Source: Vibrio metoecus
Lineage (GTDB): Bacteria > Pseudomonadota > Gammaproteobacteria > Enterobacterales > Vibrionaceae
Assembly (NCBI RefSeq): GCF_000696385.1
Contig: NZ_JJMN01000068.1
Coordinates: 1 to 64,000 of the forward strand
Reading direction: 5' to 3'
DNA: 64,000 bases
Part shown: in pieces, positions 50,092-59,746 of the stretch
How positions within the stretch are numbered: the stretch's first letter is position 1
How the letters are laid out: each line of letters opens with the position of its first letter
The notes under the pieces: generated by a model
What the model was told of the DNA's origin: nothing
Database searches by the model: none
Seen by the model: only the letters and a program-made list of their open reading frames with translations
Made by a program: the position numbers and the translations under genes

Positions 50092-50115
50092 ACCGCACGA
50101 GTTATTTCGTGCGGT
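50092..50115 (-). promoter_or_regulatory. Intercistronic stem-loop between dnaK and dnaJ
   Basis: ACCGCACGA / TCGTGCGGT with a six-base loop just past the dnaK stop. There is no T run, so it is more likely an RNA processing or stability element that sets DnaK above DnaJ than a full terminator. Confidence 0.55.
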
Positions 50116-50124
50116 ATCGCTCAA

Positions 50125-52032
50125 TTACTTCTTATCGTCGTTAACTTCTTCAAACTCAGCGTCAACTACGTCATCTTCTTTTGTTGAAGACTGTTCAGCG
50201 TTTGCACCTTGTGCTTGAGCTTGTTGCTGTGCGATTTCCATCAGCTTCTGTGCCGCTGCCATCAGTGCTTGCACTTTGGCATCGATTTCCGCTTTGTCTT
50301 CGCCTTTCTTCGCAGTTTCCAGCTCATTGATCGCTGTTTCGATCTTCGCTTTCTCATCCGCTGGCAGTGCTTCGCCTGCTTCAGTGATTTGTTTGCGAGT
50401 TGCGTGGATCATCTGGTCTGCTTGGTTACGCGCTGTCGCTAACTCTTCGAACTTTTTGTCCGCTTCTTTGTTCGCTTCAGCTTCTTGAACCATTTTTTCG
50501 ATTTCAGCATCGCTCAGACCGCCAGAAGCTTGGATAGTGATCTTCTGCTCTTTGCCAGTCTGTTTGTCTTTCGCTGAAACGTGCAGGATACCGTCCGCAT
50601 CCAAATCGAAGATAACTTCGATTTGTGGCATACCACGTGGTGCAGCGTTGATACCCTCTAGGTTAAATTGACCCAGAGACTTGTTGTACATCGCTTGCTT
50701 ACGCTCACCTTGCAGTACATGGATGGTTACTGCGCTTTGGTTATCTTCCGCCGTAGAGAACACTTGGTTCGCTTTGGTTGGGATAGTGGTGTTTTTCTCG
50801 ATGAGCTTGGTCATCACACCGCCCATGGTTTCGATACCCAAAGACAGAGGCGTTACGTCTAGCAGCAGAACGTCTTTTACTTCACCCGCCAGAACACCAC
50901 CTTGAACCGCAGCACCTACCGCAACCGCTTCATCAGGGTTCACGTCTTTACGTGGCTCTTTACCAAAGAATTCAGCTACTTTCTTCTGAACCATTGGCAT
51001 ACGAGTTTGACCACCGACAAGGATAACGTCAGTAATCTCGTTCACAGACAGGCCTGCGTCAGCCAGAGCAACTTTCAGTGGCTCCAGAGAACGTTGAACC
51101 AAATCTTCAACCAACGCTTCCAGTTTCGCACGAGTCACTTTGATGTTCATGTGCTTAGGACCGGTCGCATCTGCCGTGATGTATGGCAGGTTAACGTCTG
51201 TTTGCTGCGCAGAAGAAAGTTCGATTTTCGCTTTCTCAGCTGCTTCTTTCAGACGTTGCATTGCCAGCGGGTCGTTACGCAGGTCGATGCCTTGGTCTTT
51301 TTTGAATTCGTCAACCAGGTAGTTGATCATGCGGTTGTCAAAGTCTTCACCACCTAGGTGAGTGTCACCGTTGGTAGACAGAACTTCGAAGGTTTTCTCG
51401 CCTTCAACTTCATCGATCTCAATGATAGAGATATCGAATGTACCACCGCCAAGGTCGTATACTGCGATAGTGCGATCGCCACCTTGCTTGTCTAGGCCGT
51501 AAGCCAGAGCAGCTGCGGTTGGTTCGTTGATAATACGTTTAACTTCTAGACCTGCGATACGGCCAGCATCTTTGGTTGCTTGACGCTGAGCATCGTTAAA
51601 GTAAGCAGGAACAGTGATAACCGCTGCAGTGACTGGTTCACCGAGGAAATCTTCCGCGGTTTTCTTCATTTTCTTCAGTACTTCAGCAGACACTTGAGGA
51701 GCCGCCATTTTTTGGCCTTTCGCTTCAACCCAAGCATCACCGTTGTCAGCCTTAACAATCTTGTAAGGCATGATTTTGATATCGCGCTGAACTTCTTCGT
51801 CTTCAAAACGACGACCGATCAAACGCTTAATTGCAAATAGCGTATTTTGTGGGTTAGTAACTGCTTGACGTTTTGCAGGTTGACCCACCAGAGTTTCACC
51901 GTCTGTATAGGCAATTACAGAAGGAGTAGTACGCTCACCCTCTGCGTTTTCAATTACGCGAGGCTTGTCGCCGTCCAACACAGCAACACATGAGTTTGTA
52001 GTACCTAAGTCAATACCAATGATTTTACCCAT
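50125..52032 (-). CDS. dnaK: Chaperone DnaK (Hsp70)
   Basis: The ATP-driven folding chaperone of 635 residues. [21 protein letters not shown] opens the actin-like ATPase domain; [13 protein letters not shown] and [13 protein letters not shown] follow; the linker reads [19 protein letters not shown]; the substrate-binding domain and a lid with a Gln/Ala-rich C terminus end in the EEVDD-type acidic tail (here [12 protein letters not shown]). All signatures are intact. Two sigma32-type promoters precede it. It is the first gene of dnaK-dnaJ. Confidence 0.98.
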   Translation of the reverse strand: MGKIIGIDLGTTNSCVAVLDGDKPRVIENAEGERTTPSVIAYTDGETLVGQPAKRQAVTNPQNTLFAIKRLIGRRFEDEEVQRDIKIMPYKIVKADNGDAWVEAKGQKMAAPQVSAEVLKKMKKTAEDFLGEPVTAAVITVPAYFNDAQRQATKDAGRIAGLEVKRIINEPTAAALAYGLDKQGGDRTIAVYDLGGGTFDISIIEIDEVEGEKTFEVLSTNGDTHLGGEDFDNRMINYLVDEFKKDQGIDLRNDPLAMQRLKEAAEKAKIELSSAQQTDVNLPYITADATGPKHMNIKVTRAKLEALVEDLVQRSLEPLKVALADAGLSVNEITDVILVGGQTRMPMVQKKVAEFFGKEPRKDVNPDEAVAVGAAVQGGVLAGEVKDVLLLDVTPLSLGIETMGGVMTKLIEKNTTIPTKANQVFSTAEDNQSAVTIHVLQGERKQAMYNKSLGQFNLEGINAAPRGMPQIEVIFDLDADGILHVSAKDKQTGKEQKITIQASGGLSDAEIEKMVQEAEANKEADKKFEELATARNQADQMIHATRKQITEAGEALPADEKAKIETAINELETAKKGEDKAEIDAKVQALMAAAQKLMEIAQQQAQAQGANAEQSSTKEDDVVDAEFEEVNDDKK

Positions 52033-52076
52033 CAGGCTATCTCCAAAAAAATTCTATGTTCGATTTGTATACCCCT

Positions 52077-52105
52077 AATGTGGGGATGGAGAATCGGGTT
52101 TCAAC
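52077..52105 (-). promoter_or_regulatory. Sigma32 heat-shock promoter of dnaK, proximal
   Basis: On the minus strand GTTGAAA (52099-52105), a 13-bp spacer and CCCCACATT (52077-52085) match the sigma32 consensus CTTGAAA-N13-15-CCCCATNT. It is about 45 bp from the dnaK ATG. Confidence 0.85.
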
Positions 52106-52153
52106 CCCTACTCACAAACCAAAACGGGCTTGTTTGCTTCTCGTATGCCCCTT

Positions 52154-52181
52154 AAATAAGGTCTTCAAAAACCATTTCAAG
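52154..52181 (-). promoter_or_regulatory. Sigma32-type promoter of dnaK, distal
   Basis: On the minus strand CTTGAAA (52175-52181) is a perfect -35, with CCTTATTT (52154-52161) 13 bp downstream as a weaker -10. Confidence 0.6.
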
Positions 52182-52223
52182 GGTAAAAGTGAAAAAAATT
52201 CAGATTTATTGTGTTTTGGGCAT

Positions 52224-52251
52224 AAAAAAGCGAAGCCAATCAGCTTCGCTC
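52224..52251 (-). terminator. Rho-independent terminator after grpE
   Basis: On the minus strand AGCGAAGC-TGATTG-GCTTCGCT is followed by five T. It separates grpE from the dnaK promoters. Confidence 0.88.
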
Positions 52252-52288
52252 TTCGTTTTACATGATTTGCTAGCGACTCAATGATGAG

Positions 52289-52891
52289 TTACTTAGAAAC
52301 CATCACCATCGCAGGGCGCACCACTCGACCATTCAATTCATAGCCTTTTTGCATCACAAACATCACCGTGTTTGGCTCATGCTCGGCGCTTTCTTGAATC
52401 GACATCGCTTGGTGGAATTCAGGATTGAAGGTTTCACCGTGCGGATTGATCTCTTTCAAGCCGAACTTCGCAATGGTATCTACGAAAGTTTTGTGCGTCA
52501 GTTCCACACCTTCCAGTAGAGGTTTGATGGCTTCAACTTCGCTATCCGCGGCTTGAATCGCACGCTCAAGGTTATCAATCACTGGCAGCAGCTCTTCAGC
52601 AAAGCGACTGAGTGCGAATTTACGCGCTTTATCCACTTCTTGCTCGCTACGGCGACGCATGTTTTCGACTTCCGCACGCGCACGCAGCACATTGTCTTGC
52701 TGCTCTTTTACGCGCTCTTCGCTCACAAGCAGTGCTGCTTCTAGCTGAGCAATTTTTGCTTCTTTCTCATCAAGCTCATCCGCAGCTTGGTTCCAATCGA
52801 TATCGGCATCTGTACCTACAACTTCAGCTTCGTTTTCAACCGCTTCTTGTTGCAGTTGCTCGTCTTTGTTTTTGATCTCTTCGTTGCTCAT
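52289..52891 (-). CDS. grpE: Nucleotide exchange factor GrpE
   Basis: It releases ADP from DnaK and acts as a thermosensor in the Hsp70 cycle. A long N-terminal coiled coil (about residues 25-100) is followed by the beta-wing domain with the signature [42 protein letters not shown] (in pieces). 200 residues from ATG 52891, which has GGAG six bases upstream. A near-perfect sigma32 promoter lies upstream and is shared in position with divergent nadK. Confidence 0.97.
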   Translation of the reverse strand: MSNEEIKNKDEQLQQEAVENEAEVVGTDADIDWNQAADELDEKEAKIAQLEAALLVSEERVKEQQDNVLRARAEVENMRRRSEQEVDKARKFALSRFAEELLPVIDNLERAIQAADSEVEAIKPLLEGVELTHKTFVDTIAKFGLKEINPHGETFNPEFHQAMSIQESAEHEPNTVMFVMQKGYELNGRVVRPAMVMVSK

Positions 52892-52986
52892 GATATCTCC
52901 AAAATTCACTTCATACTGGTCAGGAGAAATCGCCTAGTTGTCGATTTCCCAACACAAAAATTCGCATAAAAGCACAACTTGCCCTT

Positions 52987-53015
52987 ATTATGGGGACGAT
53001 GAATTCTGATTCAAG
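52987..53015 (-). promoter_or_regulatory. Sigma32 heat-shock promoter of grpE
   Basis: On the minus strand CTTGAAT (53009-53015), a 13-bp spacer and CCCCATAAT (52987-52995) match the sigma32 consensus almost perfectly. The site ends only 21 bp from the divergent nadK start codon. Confidence 0.88.
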
Positions 53016-53036
53016 CCTAAATCGGTTGGAAACCCT

Positions 53037-53921
53037 ATGAAAAAGCCATTCAACGTTCTTGCCATTATCGGCAAACCGCGAGATCAACAAGCAATTCAAA
53101 CGCATAAAGAGATTTACCACTGGCTGATTTCATTAGGTTATTCGGTATTTATTGATGATCGTTTACGAGAAATTCTGACTGATTTACCAAGCGAACACTT
53201 TGCAAGTTTGATTGAAATCGGCAAAAAAGCGGATTTAGCCATTGTGGTCGGAGGGGATGGCAATATGCTTGGCGCGGCTCGCGTATTGTCCCGCTTTGAT
53301 ATCAGTGTGATCGGGGTCAATCGCGGCAATTTAGGCTTTTTGACCGATTTAAACCCAGAAGATTTCCAACAACGCTTACAAGAAGTGTTGGATGGCCACT
53401 ATTTGCAAGAAACTCGCTTTTTGCTTGAAGCGGAAATTCATCGTCACGGGCAAATCAAAAGCCATAATGCAGCCTTGAACGAAGCCGTGCTTCATCCGGG
53501 TAAAATAGCGCATATGATTGAATTTGAAGTCTATATCGATGATAACTTCGCTTTCTCTCAGCGCTCCGATGGCTTAATTGTTTCCACCCCAACAGGTTCT
53601 ACCGCTTACTCACTTTCCGGTGGTGGCCCAATCCTTTCGCCAAGCCTCAATGCAATCACCTTGGTGCCGATGTTTCCACACACGCTCTCATGTCGACCAC
53701 TGGTGGTCGATGGCAATCGCCGCATCAAGCTTGTTGTCTCGCCAGATAATCGCGGCACTCAAGAAGTCAGTTGCGATGGGCAAATCTCACTCCCAGTCTC
53801 CCCTGGTGATGAAATTCATATTTATCAAAGCCCTAATGTACTGAAACTGATCCATCCCGAAGATTACAGCTACTATCATGTCCTGCGTACCAAACTGGGT
53901 TGGTCAAGTAAGCTGTTTTGA
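53037..53921 (+). CDS. nadK: NAD kinase
   Basis: It makes NADP from NAD and ATP. Of its 294 residues, the signature [15 protein letters not shown] (GGDG motif, about residues 70-84) and the second domain with [11 protein letters not shown] and [22 protein letters not shown] are intact. It is divergent from grpE, as in E. coli, and is followed by recN. Confidence 0.97.
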   Translation: MKKPFNVLAIIGKPRDQQAIQTHKEIYHWLISLGYSVFIDDRLREILTDLPSEHFASLIEIGKKADLAIVVGGDGNMLGAARVLSRFDISVIGVNRGNLGFLTDLNPEDFQQRLQEVLDGHYLQETRFLLEAEIHRHGQIKSHNAALNEAVLHPGKIAHMIEFEVYIDDNFAFSQRSDGLIVSTPTGSTAYSLSGGGPILSPSLNAITLVPMFPHTLSCRPLVVDGNRRIKLVVSPDNRGTQEVSCDGQISLPVSPGDEIHIYQSPNVLKLIHPEDYSYYHVLRTKLGWSSKLF

Positions 53922-53984
53922 TTCCGCTCACAGATTTCATTCATGAATAGAAAAGGCTGTGAAAAAATTTACCTGTGTAGCTTT

Positions 53985-54024
53985 ACTGTATAAAGAAACA
54001 GTATAAACTGTTTCTTTATACAGT
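53985..54024. promoter_or_regulatory. Two LexA boxes forming a 40-bp palindrome upstream of recN
   Basis: CTGTATAAAGAAACAG (53986-54001) and CTGTTTCTTTATACAG (54008-54023) each fit CTGT-N8-ACAG. They are exact reverse complements of each other with a six-base spacer, so the whole region is one perfect inverted repeat around a short AT centre. Tight SOS repression of recN by LexA is expected. Confidence 0.92.
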
Positions 54025-54049
54025 ATTGGTTAATCATACAGGTGCAAAC

Positions 54050-55714
54050 ATGCTGGCTCATTTGAGTATCAATAACTTCGCTATCGTAAAATCGCTGCAA
54101 TTGGAATTGTCAAAAGGAATGACCACCATCACAGGTGAGACTGGTGCAGGTAAATCCATCGCGATTGATGCTTTAGGTTTATGCCTTGGTGGTCGAGCCG
54201 AAGCCAGCATGGTGCGTCAGGGTGAAGATAAAACTGAAGTCAGCGCGGCATTTCATCTGGATAACAATCTACTTGCTAGCCGTTGGTTAGAAGATAATGA
54301 ACTACTCGAAGGCAAAGAGTGCATTCTGCGCCGAATCATCACCAAAGATGGGCGTTCTAAAGCCTTTATTAATGGCAGCCCAGTTCCGCTTTCTCAGCTC
54401 AAAACGTTGGGACAACTGCTGATCAATGTACATGGCCAACACGCACATCAGCAACTCATGAAACCGGAATATCAGCTCAGTATGCTTGATCAATACGCAG
54501 GTCATGCAGACTTGCTCAAAGCCACGCGTCACGCCTACCAAAATTGGCGTCAAGCGAGCAATCAGCTCAAACAACTGCGTGACAATAGCCAACAAAACCA
54601 AGCTCAGTTGCAGCTTTTGGAATACCAAATTAAAGAACTCAATGAATTAGCTCTCGGTGAAGAAGAATTTGTCGAGCTTGAACAAGAGCACAAACGCTTA
54701 GCCAATAGCGGCGATCTGGCACTCAACTGCCAACGCGCAATTGAGCTACTCAATGAAGGTGAAGAGGTTAACGCCTTGGGTCTATTGCAGAATGTTAGTC
54801 ATACGCTAATAGACTTAGCTGAAATGGATAGCAAACTGACAACGCTCCCTTCAATGGTGGCAGAAGCATTGATTCAGCTTGAAGAAACTTACCATGAGCT
54901 GCGCAACTATCTCGATTCGATTGATGTCGACCCAGAACGTATGTCATATGTTGAAGAACGCTATTCCAAAGTGATGTCGCTCGCACGTAAACACCATGTG
55001 CTTCCAGAAGAGCTGTATCAGCATCATCAAGCGCTGCTACAGCAGATCGCTCAGTTGGATTGTTCTGATGAAAAAATGTCAGCACTGGCGAGTGAAGTGG
55101 AAGTGCTCTACCAAACTTTCGTTACTGCTGCGGACAAACTGCATAAATCACGCACTCGCTACGCGAAAGAGCTAGATAAGCTGATAAGCCAAAGTATGCA
55201 TGAACTCAGCATGGAAAAAGCCCAATTCAAAATTGAAGTAATGCAAGATAACGCGCACTCTTCACCATTAGGCTTTGATGCTGTGACGTTTTTAGTTTCG
55301 ACTAACCCCGGACAACCACTGCAACCGATCGCCAAAGTCGCATCTGGTGGTGAACTATCACGTATGTCATTGGCGATCCAAGTGATCACTGCGCAGAAAG
55401 TAGATACTCCAAGCCTGATTTTTGATGAAGTCGACGTGGGTATTTCAGGTCCAACCGCAGCGGTTGTCGGCAAACTATTACGCAAATTAGGTGAATCAAC
55501 TCAGGTACTGTGTGTTACCCACTTACCTCAAGTGGCAGGTTGTGGACACCATCAGCTGTTTGTCGCCAAACAAACCAAAGCGGGCAAAACTGAAACTCAA
55601 ATGCTCAAATTGGATCAAGAACAGCGAATTGCTGAACTCGCACGCTTGCTTGGAGGCAGCCAAATTACCGAATCAACGCTAGCCAATGCAAAAGAGCTAC
55701 TGATCGCAGCCTAA
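54050..55714 (+). CDS. recN: DNA repair protein RecN
   Basis: An SMC-like ATPase of 554 residues acting in double-strand break repair. Walker [17 protein letters not shown] (near residue 30), a central coiled coil (about 150-360), the signature [16 protein letters not shown] and Walker [17 protein letters not shown] chose the ATG at 54050 ([10 protein letters not shown]), the family start, with AGGTG upstream; an earlier in-frame start at 54026 falls right after the LexA boxes. Confidence 0.96.
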   Translation: MLAHLSINNFAIVKSLQLELSKGMTTITGETGAGKSIAIDALGLCLGGRAEASMVRQGEDKTEVSAAFHLDNNLLASRWLEDNELLEGKECILRRIITKDGRSKAFINGSPVPLSQLKTLGQLLINVHGQHAHQQLMKPEYQLSMLDQYAGHADLLKATRHAYQNWRQASNQLKQLRDNSQQNQAQLQLLEYQIKELNELALGEEEFVELEQEHKRLANSGDLALNCQRAIELLNEGEEVNALGLLQNVSHTLIDLAEMDSKLTTLPSMVAEALIQLEETYHELRNYLDSIDVDPERMSYVEERYSKVMSLARKHHVLPEELYQHHQALLQQIAQLDCSDEKMSALASEVEVLYQTFVTAADKLHKSRTRYAKELDKLISQSMHELSMEKAQFKIEVMQDNAHSSPLGFDAVTFLVSTNPGQPLQPIAKVASGGELSRMSLAIQVITAQKVDTPSLIFDEVDVGISGPTAAVVGKLLRKLGESTQVLCVTHLPQVAGCGHHQLFVAKQTKAGKTETQMLKLDQEQRIAELARLLGGSQITESTLANAKELLIAA

Positions 55715-55872
55715 TTTCATATTGCATCGCTGCATTTTTTGTTCAGCTTTGCAACCAAATTCAAAATTCACAGTCTCAATAGGCTCAGAGCACGATCGAG
55801 GTTTTTACATCTGCTCTGAGCTTGTTTATTATCAGCCAAGTTTTTAGCCCTGAGGGACAGAGAGTTTTAACA

Positions 55873-56232
55873 ATGCAGTTTACTAAGTGGTTCATCGCCC
55901 TTCCCCTTGCCGTCACCGCCTTATCAGGCTGCTCTTTACTTGAGCGCTTGGTGTATCGAATTGATATCAATCAGGGTAACTATGTTGATCAACAATCGGT
56001 TGATCAGCTCAAGTTTGGCATGAGTAAAGATCAAGTTCGCTTTGTTCTCGGCTCACCTATGTTGGTTGAAAATGGCTACCCAGATACTTGGTATTACATT
56101 TATCACCACACCCAAGGCCATAACGATCCGGTACAAAAGAACCTGATCGTGAAATTTAACGATGGTGGCAAGCTAGTCAATGTCGCGGGAGATTTCCCTG
56201 CTGGCGATTCTTTCTTCGAAGGCGTCAACTAA
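55873..56232 (+). CDS. bamE: Outer membrane protein assembly factor BamE (SmpA)
   Basis: A small lipoprotein of the BAM complex that inserts beta-barrel proteins. Signal peptide with lipobox LSGC (Cys at about residue 19); the mature part has the BamE motif [23 protein letters not shown] and DTWYYIYHH. 119 residues from ATG 55873. The recN-bamE-rnfH-ratA-smpB order is conserved in gammaproteobacteria. Confidence 0.95.
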   Translation: MQFTKWFIALPLAVTALSGCSLLERLVYRIDINQGNYVDQQSVDQLKFGMSKDQVRFVLGSPMLVENGYPDTWYYIYHHTQGHNDPVQKNLIVKFNDGGKLVNVAGDFPAGDSFFEGVN

Positions 56233-56249
56233 GCGCACTTTGCTGATTA

Positions 56250-56286
56250 AAAAAGAAAAGGCTTTCACAAGCCTTTTCTTTTTTTG
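56250..56286. terminator. Bidirectional terminator between bamE and rnfH
   Basis: AAAGGCTT-TCAC-AAGCCTTT stem flanked by A-rich and T-rich tracts, for convergent genes. Confidence 0.85.
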
Positions 56287-56309
56287 GTGTTGATTCTTCA
56301 GCCGTCACA

Positions 56310-56618
56310 TTAACTTTGATTAGCGGCAGCTTTGGCTTGCTCCGCACGTTTACGGCGAATCTCTTTCGGGTCAGCCAATAATGGGCGATAAATCTCAATC
56401 CGATCTTTATCTCGCACCTTAGCATCCAACTTCACATTCCGGCTGAAAATGCCCACCTTATTGACCGTCAGATCAATCTCAGGATACATCTGCAAAATGC
56501 CTGAGGTACGGATGATCTCTTCCACCGTTGCCGATTGCTCAACCACCAGCTTGAGTACACGTTGCTCATGCGGTAGCGCATACACCACTTCAACATGAAT
56601 CATTTCACTGCTCATCAT
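56310..56618 (-). CDS. rnfH: RnfH family ubiquitin-like protein
   Basis: A beta-grasp protein of about 102 residues (UPF0125). [54 protein letters not shown]-type pieces define the family. The exact role is unknown. Its ATG overlaps the last base of the ratA stop, so it is translationally coupled to ratA, as in E. coli. Confidence 0.92.
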   Translation of the reverse strand: MMSSEMIHVEVVYALPHEQRVLKLVVEQSATVEEIIRTSGILQMYPEIDLTVNKVGIFSRNVKLDAKVRDKDRIEIYRPLLADPKEIRRKRAEQAKAAANQS

Positions 56619-57052
56619 CACTCTCCATACACCTGTTTTGCTCGGCGAGTAAACGCATTCACCATATTGCTGGTCAATTCATTAAAAATTTTGCCAAACG
56701 CCAACTCAATCATTTTGCTGGAAAACTCAAACTCCAAACGCAGCTCAACTTTACACGCGGCTTCATCCAACGGAGTGAAAAACCATCCACCGCGCAGCGT
56801 CTTAAAAGGCCCATCCACCAAGCTCATGGCAATCGACACCCCCGGCGTCAATTGATTCGAGGTGGTAAACGTCTTACTGATCCCCGCTTTTGAAACATCC
56901 ACCGATGCCACCATATGTGCCTCACTCTGCTCCAGCACACGAGAACCCGAACAACCGGGCAAAAACTCAGGATAGCGCGTCACATCATTGACCAAATGAA
57001 ACATCTGCTCTGCATTAAACGAGACCAAGGCAGAACGACTCACTTGTTTCAT
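56618..57052 (-). CDS. ratA: RatA/PasT family START-domain protein
   Basis: A 144-residue protein of the polyketide cyclase/START (coenzyme Q-binding, COQ10-like) fold. It contains [22 protein letters not shown] and [24 protein letters not shown]. In E. coli it has been described as a ribosome-association toxin (RatA) and as a stress factor (PasT), while the fold suggests a ubiquinone role. AAGGAG precedes the ATG at 57052. Confidence 0.92.
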   Translation of the reverse strand: MKQVSRSALVSFNAEQMFHLVNDVTRYPEFLPGCSGSRVLEQSEAHMVASVDVSKAGISKTFTTSNQLTPGVSIAMSLVDGPFKTLRGGWFFTPLDEAACKVELRLEFEFSSKMIELAFGKIFNELTSNMVNAFTRRAKQVYGE

Positions 57053-57235
57053 TTTCACTCCTTACCACGACTCAAACAGCTTGGGAAAATGGATTGTACT
57101 TTCATCCCCCCAGCACCTCAAGCCATCAGGCTCGCACAACACAATACAGCGCTTGAGTCATCGCGCAGATAACCGTATGCTACGGCAAACAAAAGCGTTT
57201 CCTAACCGCTGACCAATCCGTATAATGCGCCCACT

Positions 57236-57721
57236 ATGACAAAAAAGAAAACCAATACCAAAGCGGGTAGCAACACTATCGCGCTGAACAAAAAAGCTCG
57301 CCACGAATACTTCATCGAAGATGAATTTGAAGCTGGCATGGAGCTACAAGGCTGGGAAGTCAAATCACTTCGCCAAGGTAAAGCCAACATTGCAGAAAGC
57401 TACGTCTACATCAAAGATGGCGAAGCCTTCATTTCCGGTATGACCATCATTCCGTTGCAGCAAGCCTCCACTCACGTGGTAGCCAACCCTACCCGTATCC
57501 GCAAGCTGCTACTTTCACGCCGCGAGCTGGACAACCTGTTTGGCCGCATCAACCGTGAAGGGATGACACTAACCGCATTGTCACTCTACTGGTCTCGTTC
57601 GTGGGTCAAAATCAAAATTGGCGTTGCGAAAGGTAAGAAACTGCACGACAAACGTGAAGATCTGAAAGAAAAAGAGTGGCAACGCCAAAAAGATCGAGTG
57701 ATGAAGAGCGCGTTGCGCTAA
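57236..57721 (+). CDS. smpB: SsrA-binding protein SmpB
   Basis: It binds the tRNA-like domain of tmRNA and places it in stalled ribosomes. 161 residues with [32 protein letters not shown] (start of the OB fold, given in parts), [16 protein letters not shown] and a basic C-terminal tail [14 protein letters not shown]-like (here [18 protein letters not shown]). It lies directly upstream of ssrA. Confidence 0.97.
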   Translation: MTKKKTNTKAGSNTIALNKKARHEYFIEDEFEAGMELQGWEVKSLRQGKANIAESYVYIKDGEAFISGMTIIPLQQASTHVVANPTRIRKLLLSRRELDNLFGRINREGMTLTALSLYWSRSWVKIKIGVAKGKKLHDKREDLKEKEWQRQKDRVMKSALR

Positions 57722-57789
57722 TAGTAACCACTTGAAAAATGGGAGCTAGACAGAAGCACGTATTCTGGTACTATGCTCCCGTTACCTCT

Positions 57790-58156
57790 GGGGCTGATTC
57801 AGGATTCGACGGGAATTTTGCAGTCTGAGGTGCATGCCGAGGTGCGGTAGGCCTCGTTAACAAACCGCAAAAAAATAGTCGCAAACGACGAAAACTACGC
57901 ACTAGCAGCTTAATACCCTGCTCAGAGCCCTTCCTCCCTAGCTTCCGCTTGTAAGACGGGGAAATCAGGAAGGTCAAACCAAATCAAGCTGGCGTGGATT
58001 CCCCCACCTGAGGGATGAAGCGCGAGATCCAATTCAGGTTAGCCATTCGTTAGCGTGTCGGTTCGCAGGCGGTGGTGAAATTAAAGATCGACTAAGCATG
58101 TAGTACCAAAGATGAATGGTTTTCGGACGGGGGTTCAACTCCCCCCAGCTCCACCA
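57790..58156 (+). ncRNA. ssrA: Transfer-messenger RNA (tmRNA)
   Basis: A 367-nt RNA that rescues stalled ribosomes. The 5' end GGGGCTGATTCAGGATTCGAC and the 3' end GTTCAACTCCCCCCAGCTCCACCA form the tRNA-Ala-like domain, with CCA encoded. The open frame at 57881-57913 encodes the tag ANDENYALAA and a stop. The 3' end is the attachment site of VPI-1 in toxigenic V. cholerae; here the gene is intact and its own terminator follows at once. Confidence 0.97.
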
Positions 58157-58163
58157 AATCATT

Positions 58164-58194
58164 AAAAAAGACACCCTCGGGTGTCTTTTTTGTT
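58164..58194 (+). terminator. Terminator of ssrA
   Basis: AAGACACCC / GGGTGTCTT stem with a short loop and T6, eight bases past the CCA end. Confidence 0.9.
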
Positions 58195-58229
58195 TTGCGG
58201 AAAGAGAAACTATTTCAGTTCCTCTTCCA

Positions 58230-59726
58230 TCACCATGTTTTATTGAGTTCAGCATAAACCTGCAACTCACCCGAAATATCCTGCCAATCCTGAATCCGTT
58301 CTAAATCCTCAGCTTTCATCAACTTGAAGTTAAAATGCTCTTCATAAGGTTTATGAATTTCGGTATGGAGCTTGATGGCATCGCTATAAAACTCAAACAA
58401 CCAGTAGTAAGCCGTTTCGTTACTGGCTTTGCCAGTGAAATCATTTTCTATGCTGCTCCTTGGCTGCAGCTTGACACTACGCACTCGGTACAAATAGCGC
58501 CCCACTTGTTGTGTATCACTCAACGAATCGCGAACCAGAGCCACTACATAGCGAACTTCACGAATGATATTACGGTGAATATTTTGTCTATTGGTTGCGA
58601 ATAGTTGTGTGTGATAGCCCTTAAGTAAACCTTGTCTCGCATTTTCTAAATAAGTGGTTTCTCGCCCCAACTCATTGATCGGCGTAATCATGGTTAAGCC
58701 ATGATGCCTTACCGTCTTCACACCATATGGGGCAATGCGAGCAGAATCTTCAATGTAAAAATAATCCGCAGGATAACTCCCCAAATACTGAGTGAGATCT
58801 CCGCATCCCAACGCCTCAATCAAATACTGTTTCAACCAGACATTATGTAGCGTTTTTTCGTCATTAGGCAGTAGTGCAAAAGCCCCAATACCGATTTCCT
58901 TAATCGCTTCAGCATAAGGGTTTTCAGCACTGTTTTGCTCAGGGAAATAACCTGGGTAGAGAGCAAAGGCACCTTTCACTGGTCGGCTTTTTAGCGGTGC
59001 TTCATAATCCATGTTTTCTAGGTGAATAATGGCATCCCTGTAGCGGTGCATTTGGTTAATCGCATCTTCAGGTACAGCATCGCCACCTTTAAACAGCTGA
59101 GTATCAATTCGGTATTTCGCATCGAATAGCAGCAAGAAAGCTTCGCCATTGGCAAGCTTAGCTCGGATCACAATATCGGGTTTGTGTTTACCAAGCCAAG
59201 TGCGGTTTTCCTCCCCTTTTGGGGTAAAAGCAGGCTCATGGGCAACATCCAACTCCATGCCATCACTTTTGCGTTTAAACAAAAAGGCTGAAGCCATTTC
59301 ATTGTTAGCCGCTTTTCGAGAAGACCAGCAACGCCCTAATTCACCGATATTGCGTTGTACTTCTTCAAATCCTAAAGATTTAACAATCGAGATCACTTCT
59401 GTGAAACACCATACCTCATAGACATCGGCGACCGATTTCACCGCCAATTGCGCATCACCGCCTTCGACCTGATGCAAATAGTGTTTCAACTGCTGCCACA
59501 CCTTATACACTTTGGCGTAGCCATGACCTTGCTGGATCACTTTCGATTCACTCACACCACCGGCTAACTCTCCAACTTCGCGCCAGAGTGGGTATTTGAG
59601 TGCTTGACTGACCGAGTGATACCAGTCAGAAATTTGCTTTTGAAATGAACTCGACAAGCTATTTTGCTCATCTTGATCTAAATGATATTTGAACTTGGAT
59701 AAGCCTTGTTTGTTAATTCTAATCAA
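58230..59726 (-). CDS. DUF2357 / PD-(D/E)XK nuclease-like protein of a defence-type module
   Basis: A 498-residue protein resembling COG1700, a predicted virus-defence component. Residues about 110-250 carry a PD-(D/E)XK-like core: KHKPDIVIRAKLANG, LLLFDAKYRID and the following INQMHRYRDAI helix. The helical N terminus has VYEVWCFTEVISIVKSLGF, as in DUF2357 proteins. The last 100 residues contain YLYRVRSVKLQPRS and ETAYYWLFEFY, perhaps a nucleic-acid-recognition domain. It lies 20 bp after the helicase gene, surely one operon. Start: TTG at 59726 is the first usual start codon; the helicase stop reads ATAA where ATGA would have given a normal stop/start overlap, so the native start may be at 59750. 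Function in defence is inferred. Confidence 0.75.
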   Translation of the reverse strand: MIRINKQGLSKFKYHLDQDEQNSLSSSFQKQISDWYHSVSQALKYPLWREVGELAGGVSESKVIQQGHGYAKVYKVWQQLKHYLHQVEGGDAQLAVKSVADVYEVWCFTEVISIVKSLGFEEVQRNIGELGRCWSSRKAANNEMASAFLFKRKSDGMELDVAHEPAFTPKGEENRTWLGKHKPDIVIRAKLANGEAFLLLFDAKYRIDTQLFKGGDAVPEDAINQMHRYRDAIIHLENMDYEAPLKSRPVKGAFALYPGYFPEQNSAENPYAEAIKEIGIGAFALLPNDEKTLHNVWLKQYLIEALGCGDLTQYLGSYPADYFYIEDSARIAPYGVKTVRHHGLTMITPINELGRETTYLENARQGLLKGYHTQLFATNRQNIHRNIIREVRYVVALVRDSLSDTQQVGRYLYRVRSVKLQPRSSIENDFTGKASNETAYYWLFEFYSDAIKLHTEIHKPYEEHFNFKLMKAEDLERIQDWQDISGELQVYAELNKTW

Positions 59727-59746
59727 TGATTCAATTAATATGACAG

